DNA of 34,637 nt from Nocardia wallacei (GCF_029869545.1 NZ_JARWQD010000388.1:1-34637), one strand, 5' to 3'. Positions 16,004 to 25,118 are shown, counted from the first letter of the stretch. Notes: generated by a model not told the origin, from the letters alone. A program made the numbers and translations.

Positions 16004-17112
16004 GTAGCGTGATCCGGGGAATGAAGCTGGCGGCCGTCGCGCTGCTGGGCGCCGTGGTGGCCGGGTGCGGGGGGCCGCTCGGCGGGGTGACCGACACCTC
16101 GAACACGATCACCGCGCGGTTCGCCAATGCCAACGGCCTGTACGTCGGCAATCCCGTGTCGGTGCTGGGCATGCGGATCGGGAAGGTCACCGATATCCAG
16201 CCGCGCGGGCGGCACGTGGAGGTGACCATGGATGTCGACAAGGGCGTCCCGATCCCGGCCGACGCGCAGGCGGTCACCGTGTCGGATTCGGTGCTGACCG
16301 ATCGGCACATCGAGTTCACGCCGGTCTACCGCGGCGGCCCGGCCCTGGCCGATCACGCCGTCCTCGGCCTCGACCGCACCCGGACACCGGTCGAATTCGA
16401 CAGCCTGCTGGCCATGGCCGACAAGCTTTCGAATGCGCTGGGCACCAACGACAACGGGCAGGGCCCGGTCGCCGGGCTGCTCGACGTGGGATCGCAGATC
16501 GCGACCGGCAACGGCAACGAACTGCGCGAGGCGATGACGGAGTTGTCGCGGGCGCTGCAACTCGGCCCGGACAACGGCGAGGCGACCCGCGCCGCGGTGA
16601 CGAAGACCGTCCAGAATCTGGACGCCCTCACCGCGGCCGCATCCCGCAACGACCAGGTGCTGCGCGAATTCGGTTCCGGCATACACACACTCAGCGACAT
16701 CCTGGCCGAGCAGAATCTGGGATCCGGCGACACCGGAGCCAAGCTCAACCAGATCGTCACGCACATGGCCGATCTGCTCGAGCGCAACCGGGACAATCTG
16801 CGCAACATCACGGCGAATTCGACGACGATGACGACGTCGATGGCCGACTACAACGACAACCTCGCCGAATTCCTCGACGTCTTCCCGCTGGTGGCCGACA
16901 ACGCCTACAACGCCATCGATCCGAATATCCGCGCGCTGCGCGGCACCGTCGGTCTGGACAAGTTCTTCCTGGACGGGCAGATGCTGAAGTCGGTGTGCAA
17001 TCTGCTCGGCCTGACCGAACTCGGCTGCGCGACCGGCACCGCGCGCGATATGGGCCCGGATTTCGGCATCGGCCAGATGCTGTCCGTGATCGCGGGAGCA
17101 CCGCCGAAATAG
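16000..17112 (+). CDS. mceD: MceD, predicted lipoprotein Mce subunit
   Basis: 370 residues. The signal sequence ends in a lipobox, VVAGC, with the lipidated Cys at about residue 23. The MCE domain follows (NGLYVGNPVSVLGMRIGKV), then a helical stalk. In the well-known mce operons MceE is the lipoprotein and MceD has a plain membrane anchor, so a lipidated fourth subunit is a variation. The start at ATG 16000 overlaps mceC by ATGA. Open sequence upstream belongs to the other frame of mceC. Confidence 0.88.
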   Translation: MSSVIRGMKLAAVALLGAVVAGCGGPLGGVTDTSNTITARFANANGLYVGNPVSVLGMRIGKVTDIQPRGRHVEVTMDVDKGVPIPADAQAVTVSDSVLTDRHIEFTPVYRGGPALADHAVLGLDRTRTPVEFDSLLAMADKLSNALGTNDNGQGPVAGLLDVGSQIATGNGNELREAMTELSRALQLGPDNGEATRAAVTKTVQNLDALTAAASRNDQVLREFGSGIHTLSDILAEQNLGSGDTGAKLNQIVTHMADLLERNRDNLRNITANSTTMTTSMADYNDNLAEFLDVFPLVADNAYNAIDPNIRALRGTVGLDKFFLDGQMLKSVCNLLGLTELGCATGTARDMGPDFGIGQMLSVIAGAPPK

Positions 17113-17127
17113 CAGGGATGATCAAGG

Positions 17128-18237
17128 ATGAGAACGAAATTCCGCTCGGCACAACGGCGTTCGCTGCTCGGCCTCGTCGCCGTGGTGTGCTGCTCGGTCA
17201 GCGGCTGTTCGGTGAGCCTGGACAAGCTGCCGCTGCCCGCGCCCGGTGTCGAGGGCTACGCCCTGACGGCCACCTTCGCCAACGCGCTCAATCTGCCGAC
17301 CAAGGCGAAGGTCCGGCTCAACGGCGCCGACGTCGGCCAGGTCGAGTCGATGCGGGCGGACAACTACACGGCCGTGGTCTCGATGCGGATCCGATCCGGT
17401 GTGCTGCTGCCCGCGGGCACCAGCGCCGAACTGCGCTCGGCGACGCCGATGGGCGATGTCTTCGTCGCGCTGACGCCGCCGGAACGGCCGGAGCCCGGCG
17501 CCCCGAATCTCGGTGACGGCGCGAGCATTCCGCTGCGGTCGACCTCGGCGGCGGCGACCATCGAGGAGGTGCTCACCCGGGCCGCCCTGCTCGTCAACGG
17601 CGGCGCCATCGCGAATATGACCAGCCTGGCGAACAGCCTCGGCGAGGCCGTCGGCGGCCGCGGCGATCGGCTGGCGACCATGATCCTCGAGACGCGGGAT
17701 CTGGTGAACAATCTCGCCGCGCGGTCCGATCGGATCCGCGAAGTCGTCGCGCGCACGGGCGATGTGAGCGCGATGGTGGCGGGGCAGCGGCCGGATGTCA
17801 CCGAGGCGCTGGCCGCCGCCGGACCGGCGCTGCAGGTCATCGGCGACAACACCCAGAACATCGTGGATCTCGTCGGCCAGGTGAATCGGATCTCCGATCT
17901 GCTCGCGACGTTCCCGTCGATCCAGGGCACCAACGATCGCAGCCTGATCGAATCGGTGAACAAGCTGGCCGACGGCCTGAACGTGGCGGCGAACGCCCCG
18001 GGCGCGAATCTCGACGCCCTGATCTCGAATATCCCGCTGATCATGAAGGTGACGAACGCGTCGTCCGCGCATGTGAACGTCGAGATCGTCAAGCTCGCGA
18101 TCGGCGCGGTGCCGGATCCGAACACCCCCGCCGATTCCGGGGGCCGGGTGCCCGATGCCACCGACTGGGTGAATTTCGTCGGGTCGCTGTCATACACCCT
18201 CAACCGTCTGAAGGACAGAGTCGAGCCGGGCCGATGA
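17128..18237 (+). CDS. mceE: MceE, lipoprotein Mce subunit (LprK-like)
   Basis: 369 residues. Lipobox SVSGC at about residue 27 after a basic, hydrophobic signal peptide, as expected for MceE. An MCE domain (ALNLPTKAKVRLNGADVGQV) and a helical region follow. The start is ATG 17128 with AAGG just upstream. It ends in an ATGA overlap with mceF. The first codons contain a partial match to the GAGAAT palindrome (17130-17144), which I attribute to chance in coding sequence. Confidence 0.9.
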   Translation: MRTKFRSAQRRSLLGLVAVVCCSVSGCSVSLDKLPLPAPGVEGYALTATFANALNLPTKAKVRLNGADVGQVESMRADNYTAVVSMRIRSGVLLPAGTSAELRSATPMGDVFVALTPPERPEPGAPNLGDGASIPLRSTSAAATIEEVLTRAALLVNGGAIANMTSLANSLGEAVGGRGDRLATMILETRDLVNNLAARSDRIREVVARTGDVSAMVAGQRPDVTEALAAAGPALQVIGDNTQNIVDLVGQVNRISDLLATFPSIQGTNDRSLIESVNKLADGLNVAANAPGANLDALISNIPLIMKVTNASSAHVNVEIVKLAIGAVPDPNTPADSGGRVPDATDWVNFVGSLSYTLNRLKDRVEPGR

Positions 18238-19499
18238 AGACAATCGCGGTAATTCTGGAGCCGCCCGCGCGGGCGGTGGTGTACTCGGCGCGGCTGGTCG
18301 CGCGCCACCGGCTGCTGACGTCCTGCCTGGGTCTGCTGCTCGTGCTGGTCCTCGGCATCGCGTATCTGCTGCTGGGTTCGTTGCAGACCAACCCTTTCCG
18401 GTCGCAGTATCAGGTGCGTATCGAACTGGCGCAGTCCGGCGGGCTGCTGCCCGATCAGGACGTGACGCTGCGCGGCGTGCGGGTGGGCCGCGTGCGATCG
18501 GTCGAGGTGAACGGCGACAAGGTGGTCGCGGTCGCGGCCATCGACTCCCGCGTGCGCATTCCGGCGGGCGGCGAGGTGCGGGTCTCGTCGCTGTCGGCGG
18601 CGGGGGAGCAGTTCCTGGACTTCCTGCCCGGGACCGATGCCGGGCCCTACCTGTCCGACGGTGCCGTCGTCGCGCCCGAACGCACCGAGACGCCGGTCAC
18701 CATGGCGCAGGTGCTCGGCAGTCTGAGCGGCACCCTGACACAGGTCGATCCGGCCGAGATCGAGGCCATCGTCCGCGAGATCGGCGCGGGCTCGGACGGC
18801 CCGCAGAAGCTGGAGGCCATCGTCGAGGGCGGCATGTTCCTGCTCTCGACGCTGGATTCGGTGCTGCCGCAGACTGTTTCGCTGCTGCACAACAGCAAGG
18901 CGGTGCTCACCACCCTCGGTGACGTGGCGCCGGGACTGCGGCAGACCGCCGGGAATATGGCGCAGACGATGGCGGGTGTCGGATCCATGGCGGGTGGCTA
19001 CGGGACGCTGGTCGACACCGCTCCGCGCGCGCTGGCCGCGGCGGATACGCTCATCGCCGACAACTCGCCGACCATGGTGCAGTTGCTGGGCAATCTGACC
19101 ACCACGGCACAGATGGCCTACGTGCACATTCCGGCGCTGAACGAATTCTTCTGGCCGCAGCAGCGCACCGGCTCGACGCTCGAGGCCATCCACTCCGCCA
19201 TCCGCGACGGTGCGGTGTGGGCCATCGTGAGTCCCTACCCGAAGTACTCGTGCGACTACGACCTGCCCCGCGATCCGGGGTCGATTCCGGACTACCCCGA
19301 GCCGTTCCTGCACGCGCGGTGCACCAATCCGGATCCGTCGATCCTGCCGCGCGGCGCGGCCAACGCACCGCGCCCACCGGGGGACAACACGGCCGCGATG
19401 CCGCCGGGCGCGGACCCGCTGCAGCGCGCGGATCCGACACCGACCGGGCGATACAGCGTCCCGAGCACCTACGGCGGTCCGTTCGTGCCCGGGGGATGA
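18234..19499 (+). CDS. mceF: MceF, Mce tunnel subunit
   Basis: 421 residues. One N-terminal helix (SCLGLLLVLVLGIAYLLLG) is followed by an MCE domain (GGLLPDQDVTLRGVRVGRV), a helical stalk, and a Pro/Gly-rich tail of about 70 residues after PKYSCDYDLP. The tail is probably disordered and is common in MceF proteins. The start overlaps mceE by ATGA. 44 bases separate it from the Mce-associated gene. Confidence 0.9.
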   Translation: MKTIAVILEPPARAVVYSARLVARHRLLTSCLGLLLVLVLGIAYLLLGSLQTNPFRSQYQVRIELAQSGGLLPDQDVTLRGVRVGRVRSVEVNGDKVVAVAAIDSRVRIPAGGEVRVSSLSAAGEQFLDFLPGTDAGPYLSDGAVVAPERTETPVTMAQVLGSLSGTLTQVDPAEIEAIVREIGAGSDGPQKLEAIVEGGMFLLSTLDSVLPQTVSLLHNSKAVLTTLGDVAPGLRQTAGNMAQTMAGVGSMAGGYGTLVDTAPRALAAADTLIADNSPTMVQLLGNLTTTAQMAYVHIPALNEFFWPQQRTGSTLEAIHSAIRDGAVWAIVSPYPKYSCDYDLPRDPGSIPDYPEPFLHARCTNPDPSILPRGAANAPRPPGDNTAAMPPGADPLQRADPTPTGRYSVPSTYGGPFVPGG

Positions 19500-19543
19500 C
19501 ACCAGGTCGCGCAGCCCGCGACCAGTGACGATGGGAGACAGCT

Positions 19544-20131
19544 ATGGACAGGACTTCGGTGGTGGCACCGGAAAACGATTCCACCGCAACCTCATCCGGT
19601 GAGGAGAACGACGAGGCGGTGGCCGCCGGGAAGCCGGTGCGCACGTGGCGTCGATGGCTGCCGCGCCCGGTGACCGCGGTGCTGGGCGTGCTCGTGGTGG
19701 TGGCTGTGGTGGTCGCGGTCGTTCTCGGCTGGAAGCTCGAGAACCGTAATGAGCGCAACGATGCCGGTCAGGCCGCGCTGGCCGCCGCGCAGAACTATGC
19801 CGTCGCGCTGACCAGCATCGACTCCTCGCGGCTCGATCCGGATATCACGACCGTCCTGGACGGTGCCACCGGTGAGTTCAAGGATATGTACAGCAAATCC
19901 GCCGATCAGCTGAAACCGATGCTGCTGCAGGCGAAGTCGGTCAGCAAGGGGCGCGTCGTCGCCGCCAGCGTGCAGTCCGCCTCGGCGGACCGGGCGGTGG
20001 TCATGCTCTTCGTCGACGCCGAGATCACGAACGTGACCAACCCACAACCCCGCATCGACCGCAATCGCATTCTGATGACCATGGACAGGGTCGGCGACCG
20101 CTGGCTGGCGAGCAAGGTGGAGCTGCCCTAG
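19544..20131 (+). CDS. Mce-associated membrane protein
   Basis: 195 residues. An acidic, Ser/Thr-rich cytoplasmic N-terminus of about 40 residues precedes one membrane helix (VTAVLGVLVVVAVVVAVVLGW) and an extracytoplasmic NTF2-like domain. This is the layout of Mas/Mam proteins encoded at the 3' end of mce operons, which are thought to stabilise the transporter. GGGAGA precedes ATG 19544. The stop overlaps the facing gene in a CTAG, so no room remains for a terminator. Confidence 0.85.
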   Translation: MDRTSVVAPENDSTATSSGEENDEAVAAGKPVRTWRRWLPRPVTAVLGVLVVVAVVVAVVLGWKLENRNERNDAGQAALAAAQNYAVALTSIDSSRLDPDITTVLDGATGEFKDMYSKSADQLKPMLLQAKSVSKGRVVAASVQSASADRAVVMLFVDAEITNVTNPQPRIDRNRILMTMDRVGDRWLASKVELP

Positions 20132-20382
20132 CCCGCCAGATAGATGGCCAGGACGGCGATCCACAGGACGGCCAGCCAGGCGTCGGTGGCGATCGCCAGC
20201 GCTCGCGGGGCGGTGCGGACCTCCATGAAGTGGCGGATTATCAAGCGGCACTTGAGGTATCCGAGTGCGATGACGGCGGCGGTGATGGGGATGCTGGCTA
20301 CGGTGCCGTCGCCGGAATGGCCGGGGCCGAGCCACCAGCTGCCGATCGTGATGGCGCACAGGATTATCCAGACGGCGGTCAC
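20128..20382 (-). CDS. small membrane protein, cytochrome c oxidase subunit IV / NorF-like
   Basis: 84 residues with three hydrophobic segments and the pattern ALGYLKCRLIIRHFMEVRTAPRAL, typical of prokaryotic COX4-like (COX4_pro) and NorF proteins. These assist assembly or stability of haem-copper oxidases or nitric oxide reductases. The start is GTG 20382, three bases after the stop of the subunit III-like gene. It is the last gene of a seven-gene operon. No catalytic subunit I or copper subunit II is in the window. Confidence 0.8.
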   Translation of the reverse strand: MTAVWIILCAITIGSWWLGPGHSGDGTVASIPITAAVIALGYLKCRLIIRHFMEVRTAPRALAIATDAWLAVLWIAVLAIYLAG

Positions 20383-20385
20383 CGG

Positions 20386-20958
20386 TCACCTCATCACGTA
20401 GAACAGGGCGAATATGACGATCCAGAGCAGGTCGACCATGTGCCAGAAGATGGCTGCGGATTCGATGACGACCATGCGGCGGCGGTGCGGCGCGCGCCAT
20501 TCGCGAACGACGATTCCCATGATCGCCAGCCCGAGTGCGACGTGCAGCAGGTGCACGCCGGTGAGGACGTAGTAGAAACTGAAGAACAGATCGGAGTTCG
20601 TGTTGCCACCGGCGATACCGTCCGCCCATTCGTAGGTCTTGATCAGGACGAAGACCGCCCCGCAGGCACCGGCGGCACAGGTGAGGCGGATCGTGCGCGG
20701 GTGGTCACCGGCGCGCGCGGCGGCGACGCTACGGGCTATCAGCCACGAACTCGTCAGCAGCACAACGGTATTCACGACACCGGCATTCAGGTGCAGGTGC
20801 TGCTGCGACCGCAGGAACGCCTCCGGTGTCATGGCGCGGTAGATCATGAAGATGACGAAGTAGCCGCCGAAGATGATCAGGTCACCGAACACCATCACCC
20901 ACATGTGGCCGTCGGCGGGAACGCGGCGCGCGGCCACCGACGGTTCGGAATTCGTCAT
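20386..20958 (-). CDS. haem-copper oxidase subunit III / NorE-like protein
   Basis: 190 residues, five predicted helices. Family signatures are clear: an N-terminal WVMVFGDLIIFGGYFVIF, then NTVVLLTSSWLIARS, SFYYVLTGVHLLHVALG and the C-terminal FWHMVDLLWIVIFALFY. Subunit III binds no redox metal. NorE homologues support nitric oxide reductase. A GGAGGA site precedes ATG 20958. The lack of subunits I and II nearby makes this an orphan, co-transcribed with two unfamiliar membrane proteins and catabolic enzymes. Confidence 0.85.
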   Translation of the reverse strand: MTNSEPSVAARRVPADGHMWVMVFGDLIIFGGYFVIFMIYRAMTPEAFLRSQQHLHLNAGVVNTVVLLTSSWLIARSVAAARAGDHPRTIRLTCAAGACGAVFVLIKTYEWADGIAGGNTNSDLFFSFYYVLTGVHLLHVALGLAIMGIVVREWRAPHRRRMVVIESAAIFWHMVDLLWIVIFALFYVMR

Positions 20959-20971
20959 GGATCCTCCGAAG

Positions 20972-21721
20972 TCAGTCCGGCGGTGGGGAATCGGCCGGTT
21001 CGAGTGCGGTGGCGATGCGCAGCAGCACGAGGAGGCTGCCCAGCCACACGCCGAAGACGATCACCGCCAGCCAGAAGGCGATCGACCCGTTCCACGCGAA
21101 GGGCCCCGCCGTCGAGACGAACATCTGAGTGGCGATCACCTCGGTGACGATCTGCCAGATGTTCACGTAGGCGAACCATTTGGGGAAGATGCGGTTCCTG
21201 TCGTAGAGGATGGCCACCGCGAGCGCGAAGTAGGCCGCGCTGAAGCAGCCCAGCGATCCGTTGTAGGACAGCATGCCCAGGTCGTAGAGCAGACCCAGGA
21301 CGTGCGGATCGCGGTCGGCGCGGAAGGTGGCGGTCAGGAAGCACGCCGCGACCAGCAGGCAGCCCGGCAGGGCACCGACCGACATCGCCGCGATGTACGC
21401 GTAGGCCAGGACGGATCCGCACGACATGCGCTTCATGTGGTAGCCGACGATGCCGTTGGTCACCGCGGCGCCGCCGACGATCAGCAGCAGCACGCAGAAC
21501 CCGATCCGGATGGTGACGGCGTGATCGTGGAAGAAGTCGGCTATCCGAACGGCGCCGACGTCCGGGCGCGGGGGCGGCGTCACCCGGGCCAGCACACAGA
21601 AGACCACACCGAACGCGGCATAGAACGCGGGAAAGATCCAATAGATCAGCCAGACGTCCCGCTTCCCGGACGGCCCGGTCGTCGATTCCCGGCCGGAGCC
21701 GATGGAGGTCAGGGTGCTCAC
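20972..21721 (-). CDS. six-helix membrane protein, paralogue of its upstream neighbour
   Basis: 249 residues, about six membrane helices. I do not recognise a named family. It shares with the next gene an arrangement and motifs (MKRM, an AY.Y segment, ATFRADRDP versus AAFRPDRDP, FPKW versus FPRW, GPFAWNGSIAFWL versus GPLAWDGALSFWL), so the two are diverged duplicates and may form a heterodimer. The start is GTG 21721, overlapping the upstream stop by GTGA. The gene before the oxidase subunit III-like gene suggests a joint membrane complex. Function unknown. Confidence 0.8.
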   Translation of the reverse strand: MSTLTSIGSGRESTTGPSGKRDVWLIYWIFPAFYAAFGVVFCVLARVTPPPRPDVGAVRIADFFHDHAVTIRIGFCVLLLIVGGAAVTNGIVGYHMKRMSCGSVLAYAYIAAMSVGALPGCLLVAACFLTATFRADRDPHVLGLLYDLGMLSYNGSLGCFSAAYFALAVAILYDRNRIFPKWFAYVNIWQIVTEVIATQMFVSTAGPFAWNGSIAFWLAVIVFGVWLGSLLVLLRIATALEPADSPPPD

Positions 21722-22476
21722 CGCCCCACTCCCTCCGCGACGGCCTGGCGACGCAGCGCCGTGCGCAGGACGAAGAACATGACGACGAGGAACAGCCCGA
21801 AGGCGATGGTGCGCAACCAGAACGACAGTGCGCCGTCCCAGGCCAGCGGGCCGGTCCGGAATACCGCCGCGCCCGCGGCGGGCACCATCGCCAGCGCGGT
21901 CGCCAGTGAATAGTGCCCGACCCAGCGCGGGAAGACCGGCGCCGATCCCTTGCGAGCAGAGCCCGTGTCGAAGTAGATCGCCAGCGCCAGCAGGAGATTC
22001 TGGACGACGACCATGCCGACCGGGGCGACGAAAACGATCCAGGCCAGGTCGTTGAGCACCATGACCAGCTCCGGATCGCGATCGGGCCGGAACGCCGCCA
22101 CCAGGAAGAAGATGTCCGACAGCGCGAAGATCGTCGCTCCGCTGGCCGCGGCCGTCAGATAGCAGTAGGCGAAGACATGGCTCTGGGCCGCCATGCGCTT
22201 CATCTGCACGACGATCACCATGAAGAACGGCACCAGCATGATTCCGCACAGGTTGTAGGTGACCATGCTGAACCGGATCCACGCGGTGTTGTCCCGGTAG
22301 AAGGCCGCGACCTGGTCGGCCGTCAGCTGCGGTGAGAGCGGCGGCCGGAATCCCGGGAAGGTCACGAACGCGATCAGCAGGATCACCGCGACCACCGGCG
22401 CCGACCACAGGCACACCAGCTGGGTCCGGATATTCGCCGTCTCCGGCAGTTGTTCGGCCTCGGCGAGGATCCGCAT
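21718..22476 (-). CDS. six-helix membrane protein, paralogue of its downstream neighbour
   Basis: 252 residues, about six membrane helices, with an N-terminal soluble stretch (MRILAEAEQLPETANIRTQL). Residues shared with the neighbouring paralogue are QMKRM, FAYCYLTAAASGA, FRPDRDPELVMVLNDL and GPLAWDGALSFWL. The start is ATG 22476, or the GTG just before it. GGAGGGA lies 8 bases upstream. It overlaps the next gene by four bases, so equal amounts of the two proteins are likely. No redox or transport motif is evident. Function unknown. Confidence 0.8.
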   Translation of the reverse strand: MRILAEAEQLPETANIRTQLVCLWSAPVVAVILLIAFVTFPGFRPPLSPQLTADQVAAFYRDNTAWIRFSMVTYNLCGIMLVPFFMVIVVQMKRMAAQSHVFAYCYLTAAASGATIFALSDIFFLVAAFRPDRDPELVMVLNDLAWIVFVAPVGMVVVQNLLLALAIYFDTGSARKGSAPVFPRWVGHYSLATALAMVPAAGAAVFRTGPLAWDGALSFWLRTIAFGLFLVVMFFVLRTALRRQAVAEGVGR

Positions 22477-22530
22477 CACCGTTCTCCCTCCGGCGTGAAC
22501 ACATTCATGGGCCCGAAATCCCCTGACCCG

Positions 22531-22932
22531 TCAGCGATCCCGCGCGAGCGGCGCGCTGACCGCCGGGGTGGCCACCCCGACCTCCAGCCGGGCGCGATCT
22601 TGATAGAAGGCGATGTGGCCGCGCAGCAGCGCCACCTCGGTGTAGGGCTCGTCGTATTCCCAGGCGATCGGCTCGGGCTCGTCGTGCGTGCGCCAGTAGC
22701 GTGCCGCGCCCTTGAACGGGCAACGCGTGCTGCGTGCGTCGGGGACGAGCAGATCGAATCGCACATCGGATCCGGGGAGATAGAACACGATTCCGTGGTC
22801 CTGCTCGGCCACGAGCAGACCCGCGGTCGTCTCCGCCAGGACGTGATCGCCGTGCGTGACCCGGATCCGGTTGCGCACGCGATGCACGTCGATCCGATAG
22901 TCCGGACGGTCGGAATACCCTGGGGGCGGCAC
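22531..22932 (-). CDS. DUF427 domain protein
   Basis: 133 residues. RIRVTHGDHVLAETTAGLLVAEQDHGIVFYLPGSDVRFDLL, then RCPFKGAARYW and AWEYDEPY are the recognisable features of DUF427, a small beta-rich fold of unknown reaction that is common in actinobacteria. The start is GTG 22932 with GAGGAGA upstream. It follows the thioesterase gene by 18 bases. Confidence 0.85.
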   Translation of the reverse strand: MPPPGYSDRPDYRIDVHRVRNRIRVTHGDHVLAETTAGLLVAEQDHGIVFYLPGSDVRFDLLVPDARSTRCPFKGAARYWRTHDEPEPIAWEYDEPYTEVALLRGHIAFYQDRARLEVGVATPAVSAPLARDR

Positions 22933-22950
22933 GATCTCGTCTCCTCGGTG

Positions 22951-23844
22951 TCAGAGCGCGGTGCCGGAGGCGGCGGCACCGGGTGTGCGGAATCCGCGCA
23001 GCATCGCGTGCACGGTGTAGGAGGCCGCGAGCCGCCCGTCGCGGGTGTGCACCCGCCCCTCGCTGTGGGCGTGACCGCGGCCCGAATAGATGGCTCGAGT
23101 GGTGTAGAGCAGCCAGTCGGTCACGTCGGCATCATCGTGAAAGGTGATGGTGGCCATGGTGATTCCGGTCGAGATCGACCGGTGCGCCATGGCCTCGCCG
23201 AATCCGGCGTGTGGGCGCAGCGCGGCGGCGACCGTCCAGTGCGTGGTCGATTGGCACAGCAGTGCGGCATGCAGGTGGTTGTGCTCCGGCGCCTCGCGGA
23301 ACCGGGTCCAGACGAACAGCTCGGGCGGCCCGGCCCGCTGCGGGTCCGGATCGTAGGCGTCGTCGACCACGCGCATGTCGCGGCCGTCGACCACGGCCCC
23401 GGGAATCGCGAGCGGGCGCAGCCGCTCCGGGGGCGTGACCTGCGGCATCGGATCCGCCGCTCGCACCAGATCGGCCGCTCCCGCATCGAGGAGAACAATT
23501 CCGGCACAGCATATTTCGCCGTGCTGCCGAATCTGGACCTGCGCCGTGGTGAAGGTGCGCCCGGTCCGCGGTACCTCGACCCGCACCGCCAGCGGCGCCT
23601 CGTGCTCCACCACGCGGGAGAAGATCATCGACACCGAGGTCACGCGTTGCTCGGGAACCTCTTTGGCGGCGGCCACCACGGCGGCGCCGAGCAACTGCCC
23701 GGCCTCGACCACGTTGCGTTCGGTCGGGCCGTGGGCGGGGGCGAGGTATTCCCCCGCGCCGCGCCGCCGGACATCCATGAGGCGCAGCAGTTCCCGCTGA
23801 CTCCACGACAGTGCTTCGGTCGCGCGAGTGTCCGGGTGAGTCAT
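22951..23844 (-). CDS. acyl-CoA thioesterase II (TesB-like), double hotdog
   Basis: 297 residues. Two hotdog domains are visible. The N-terminal one has GPTERNVVEAGQLLGAAVVAA and SMIFSRVVEHEAPL. The C-terminal one has MAHRSISTGITMATITFH and LLYTTRAIYSGRGHAHSEGRV. The enzyme would hydrolyse an acyl-CoA to free acid and CoA, fitting the CoA ligase elsewhere in the proposed regulon. The start is ATG 23844. It is 20 bases downstream of the amidohydrolase gene, same operon. Chain-length preference is not predictable. Confidence 0.87.
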   Translation of the reverse strand: MTHPDTRATEALSWSQRELLRLMDVRRRGAGEYLAPAHGPTERNVVEAGQLLGAAVVAAAKEVPEQRVTSVSMIFSRVVEHEAPLAVRVEVPRTGRTFTTAQVQIRQHGEICCAGIVLLDAGAADLVRAADPMPQVTPPERLRPLAIPGAVVDGRDMRVVDDAYDPDPQRAGPPELFVWTRFREAPEHNHLHAALLCQSTTHWTVAAALRPHAGFGEAMAHRSISTGITMATITFHDDADVTDWLLYTTRAIYSGRGHAHSEGRVHTRDGRLAASYTVHAMLRGFRTPGAAASGTAL

Positions 23845-23864
23845 TGCGGCCTGCCCCGCCGCCG

Positions 23865-25118
23865 TCAGCTCGCCCTCGCGGCGTATGCCTCGGCGTACTC
23901 CTTACGCGACGTCGTCGAGGTGTCGACATCCTTGGCCTGCTCCCGCAGCGCCCCCACCGTCGCCTGCTCTTTCGGGATGTGCGCGAACGGATCCCAGTCC
24001 AGGAAGCGGCAGGCATTCTGCCAGGTGATCTTGTTGATATCGGAGTCGTCGGCCCCGGCGGCCTCGAGTTCCTCGAGCACGAACTCCGGAGCGTTCGGCC
24101 AGATCGAGTCGGAGTGCGGGTAGTCGCATTCCCACGCGATGTTCTCGATGCCGATCTCGTGACGCATCTTCAGCGAGGTCTTGTCGGTGACGTAGCAGGA
24201 GACCGTGTGCTCGCGGAACACCTCGCTGGGCAGCTTGCCGCCGAAGTCGCGGCGCAGCCACTTCTGGTTGGTGTAGTGCCGATCGGAGCGGTCCAGGAAG
24301 AACGGGATCCACCCGACGCCGCCCTCCGAGAACGCGACCTTCAGCTTGGGGTAGGTGCGGAATGCCGGTCCCCACAGCAGATCCTGGGCGGCGATCAGCG
24401 AAACACTCGGCGCCAGCACCATCAGATTGTCGATCGGTGCGTTCGGTGCCAGGTTGAGCACCCGGAAGCCCTGGCCGATATGCAGATTCATCACGGTGCC
24501 GTGATCGGACAGGGCGTCGAAGACCGGCCCCCAGTACTCCATGTCGTGATAGCTGGGCAGCCCGTCGAGGTGCGGCAGCTCCGGCATCGACACCGAACGG
24601 CAGCCCTTCTCGGACACCCGCGCGATCTCGGCGACGGCCAGCTTCGGATCCCACAGCGGCAGGATCGACAGCGGGATGAAGCGGCCCGGATAGGCGCCCG
24701 CCCAGTCCTCGATGTGCCAGTCGTTGTAGGCCTGGATCATCGCGACGGTGATCTCGTCCTTGAAGTAGGCCAGGTGCCCGGCGCTGAATCCGGCGAAGGT
24801 GGGGAAGCACATCGAGGCCAGGATGCCGTTGGCGTTCATATCGCGGATCCGCTCGTGCACGTCGTAGACGCCGGGCCGCATTTCGGCGTAGCCCGCCGGG
24901 TCGTAGCCCCACTCCTCGGGCGGCCAGGACACCACGGCGTTGAGGCCCGTGACGCCGGTCGGGCGGTCGCGGTACACCCACCGGTCGATGCCCTTGTCGT
25001 CGACGACGACCTTGGGCGCCAGGTCCGCCCACTTCTTCGGGACGTGGCCGTCGAACATGTGGATCGGCTCGACCACATGGTCGTCGATGCTTACCAGGAT
25101 CATGTCGTCGATGTTCAC
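23865..25118 (-). CDS. amidohydrolase 2 family metal-dependent hydrolase
   Basis: 417 residues, ACMSD-like TIM barrel. The N-terminal metal region reads SIDDHVVEP. His-containing loops and the late acidic ligand (WECDYPHSDSIWP) follow. Actinobacteria have many such paralogues, often beside lipid- or steroid-catabolic genes, acting as hydrolases or decarboxylases. The start is GTG 25118, six bases after GAGGAGT. It is the first gene of the seven-gene operon and is preceded by a hairpin and by two operator-like palindromes. The substrate is unknown. Confidence 0.87.
   Translation of the reverse strand: MNIDDMILVSIDDHVVEPIHMFDGHVPKKWADLAPKVVVDDKGIDRWVYRDRPTGVTGLNAVVSWPPEEWGYDPAGYAEMRPGVYDVHERIRDMNANGILASMCFPTFAGFSAGHLAYFKDEITVAMIQAYNDWHIEDWAGAYPGRFIPLSILPLWDPKLAVAEIARVSEKGCRSVSMPELPHLDGLPSYHDMEYWGPVFDALSDHGTVMNLHIGQGFRVLNLAPNAPIDNLMVLAPSVSLIAAQDLLWGPAFRTYPKLKVAFSEGGVGWIPFFLDRSDRHYTNQKWLRRDFGGKLPSEVFREHTVSCYVTDKTSLKMRHEIGIENIAWECDYPHSDSIWPNAPEFVLEELEAAGADDSDINKITWQNACRFLDWDPFAHIPKEQATVGALREQAKDVDTSTTSRKEYAEAYAARAS

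Noticed and set aside
17130..17144. GAGAAC-gaa-ATTCCG at the mceE start
   Set aside because: Two mismatches in one arm and three in total, inside coding sequence with no promoter-like element. Likely chance.
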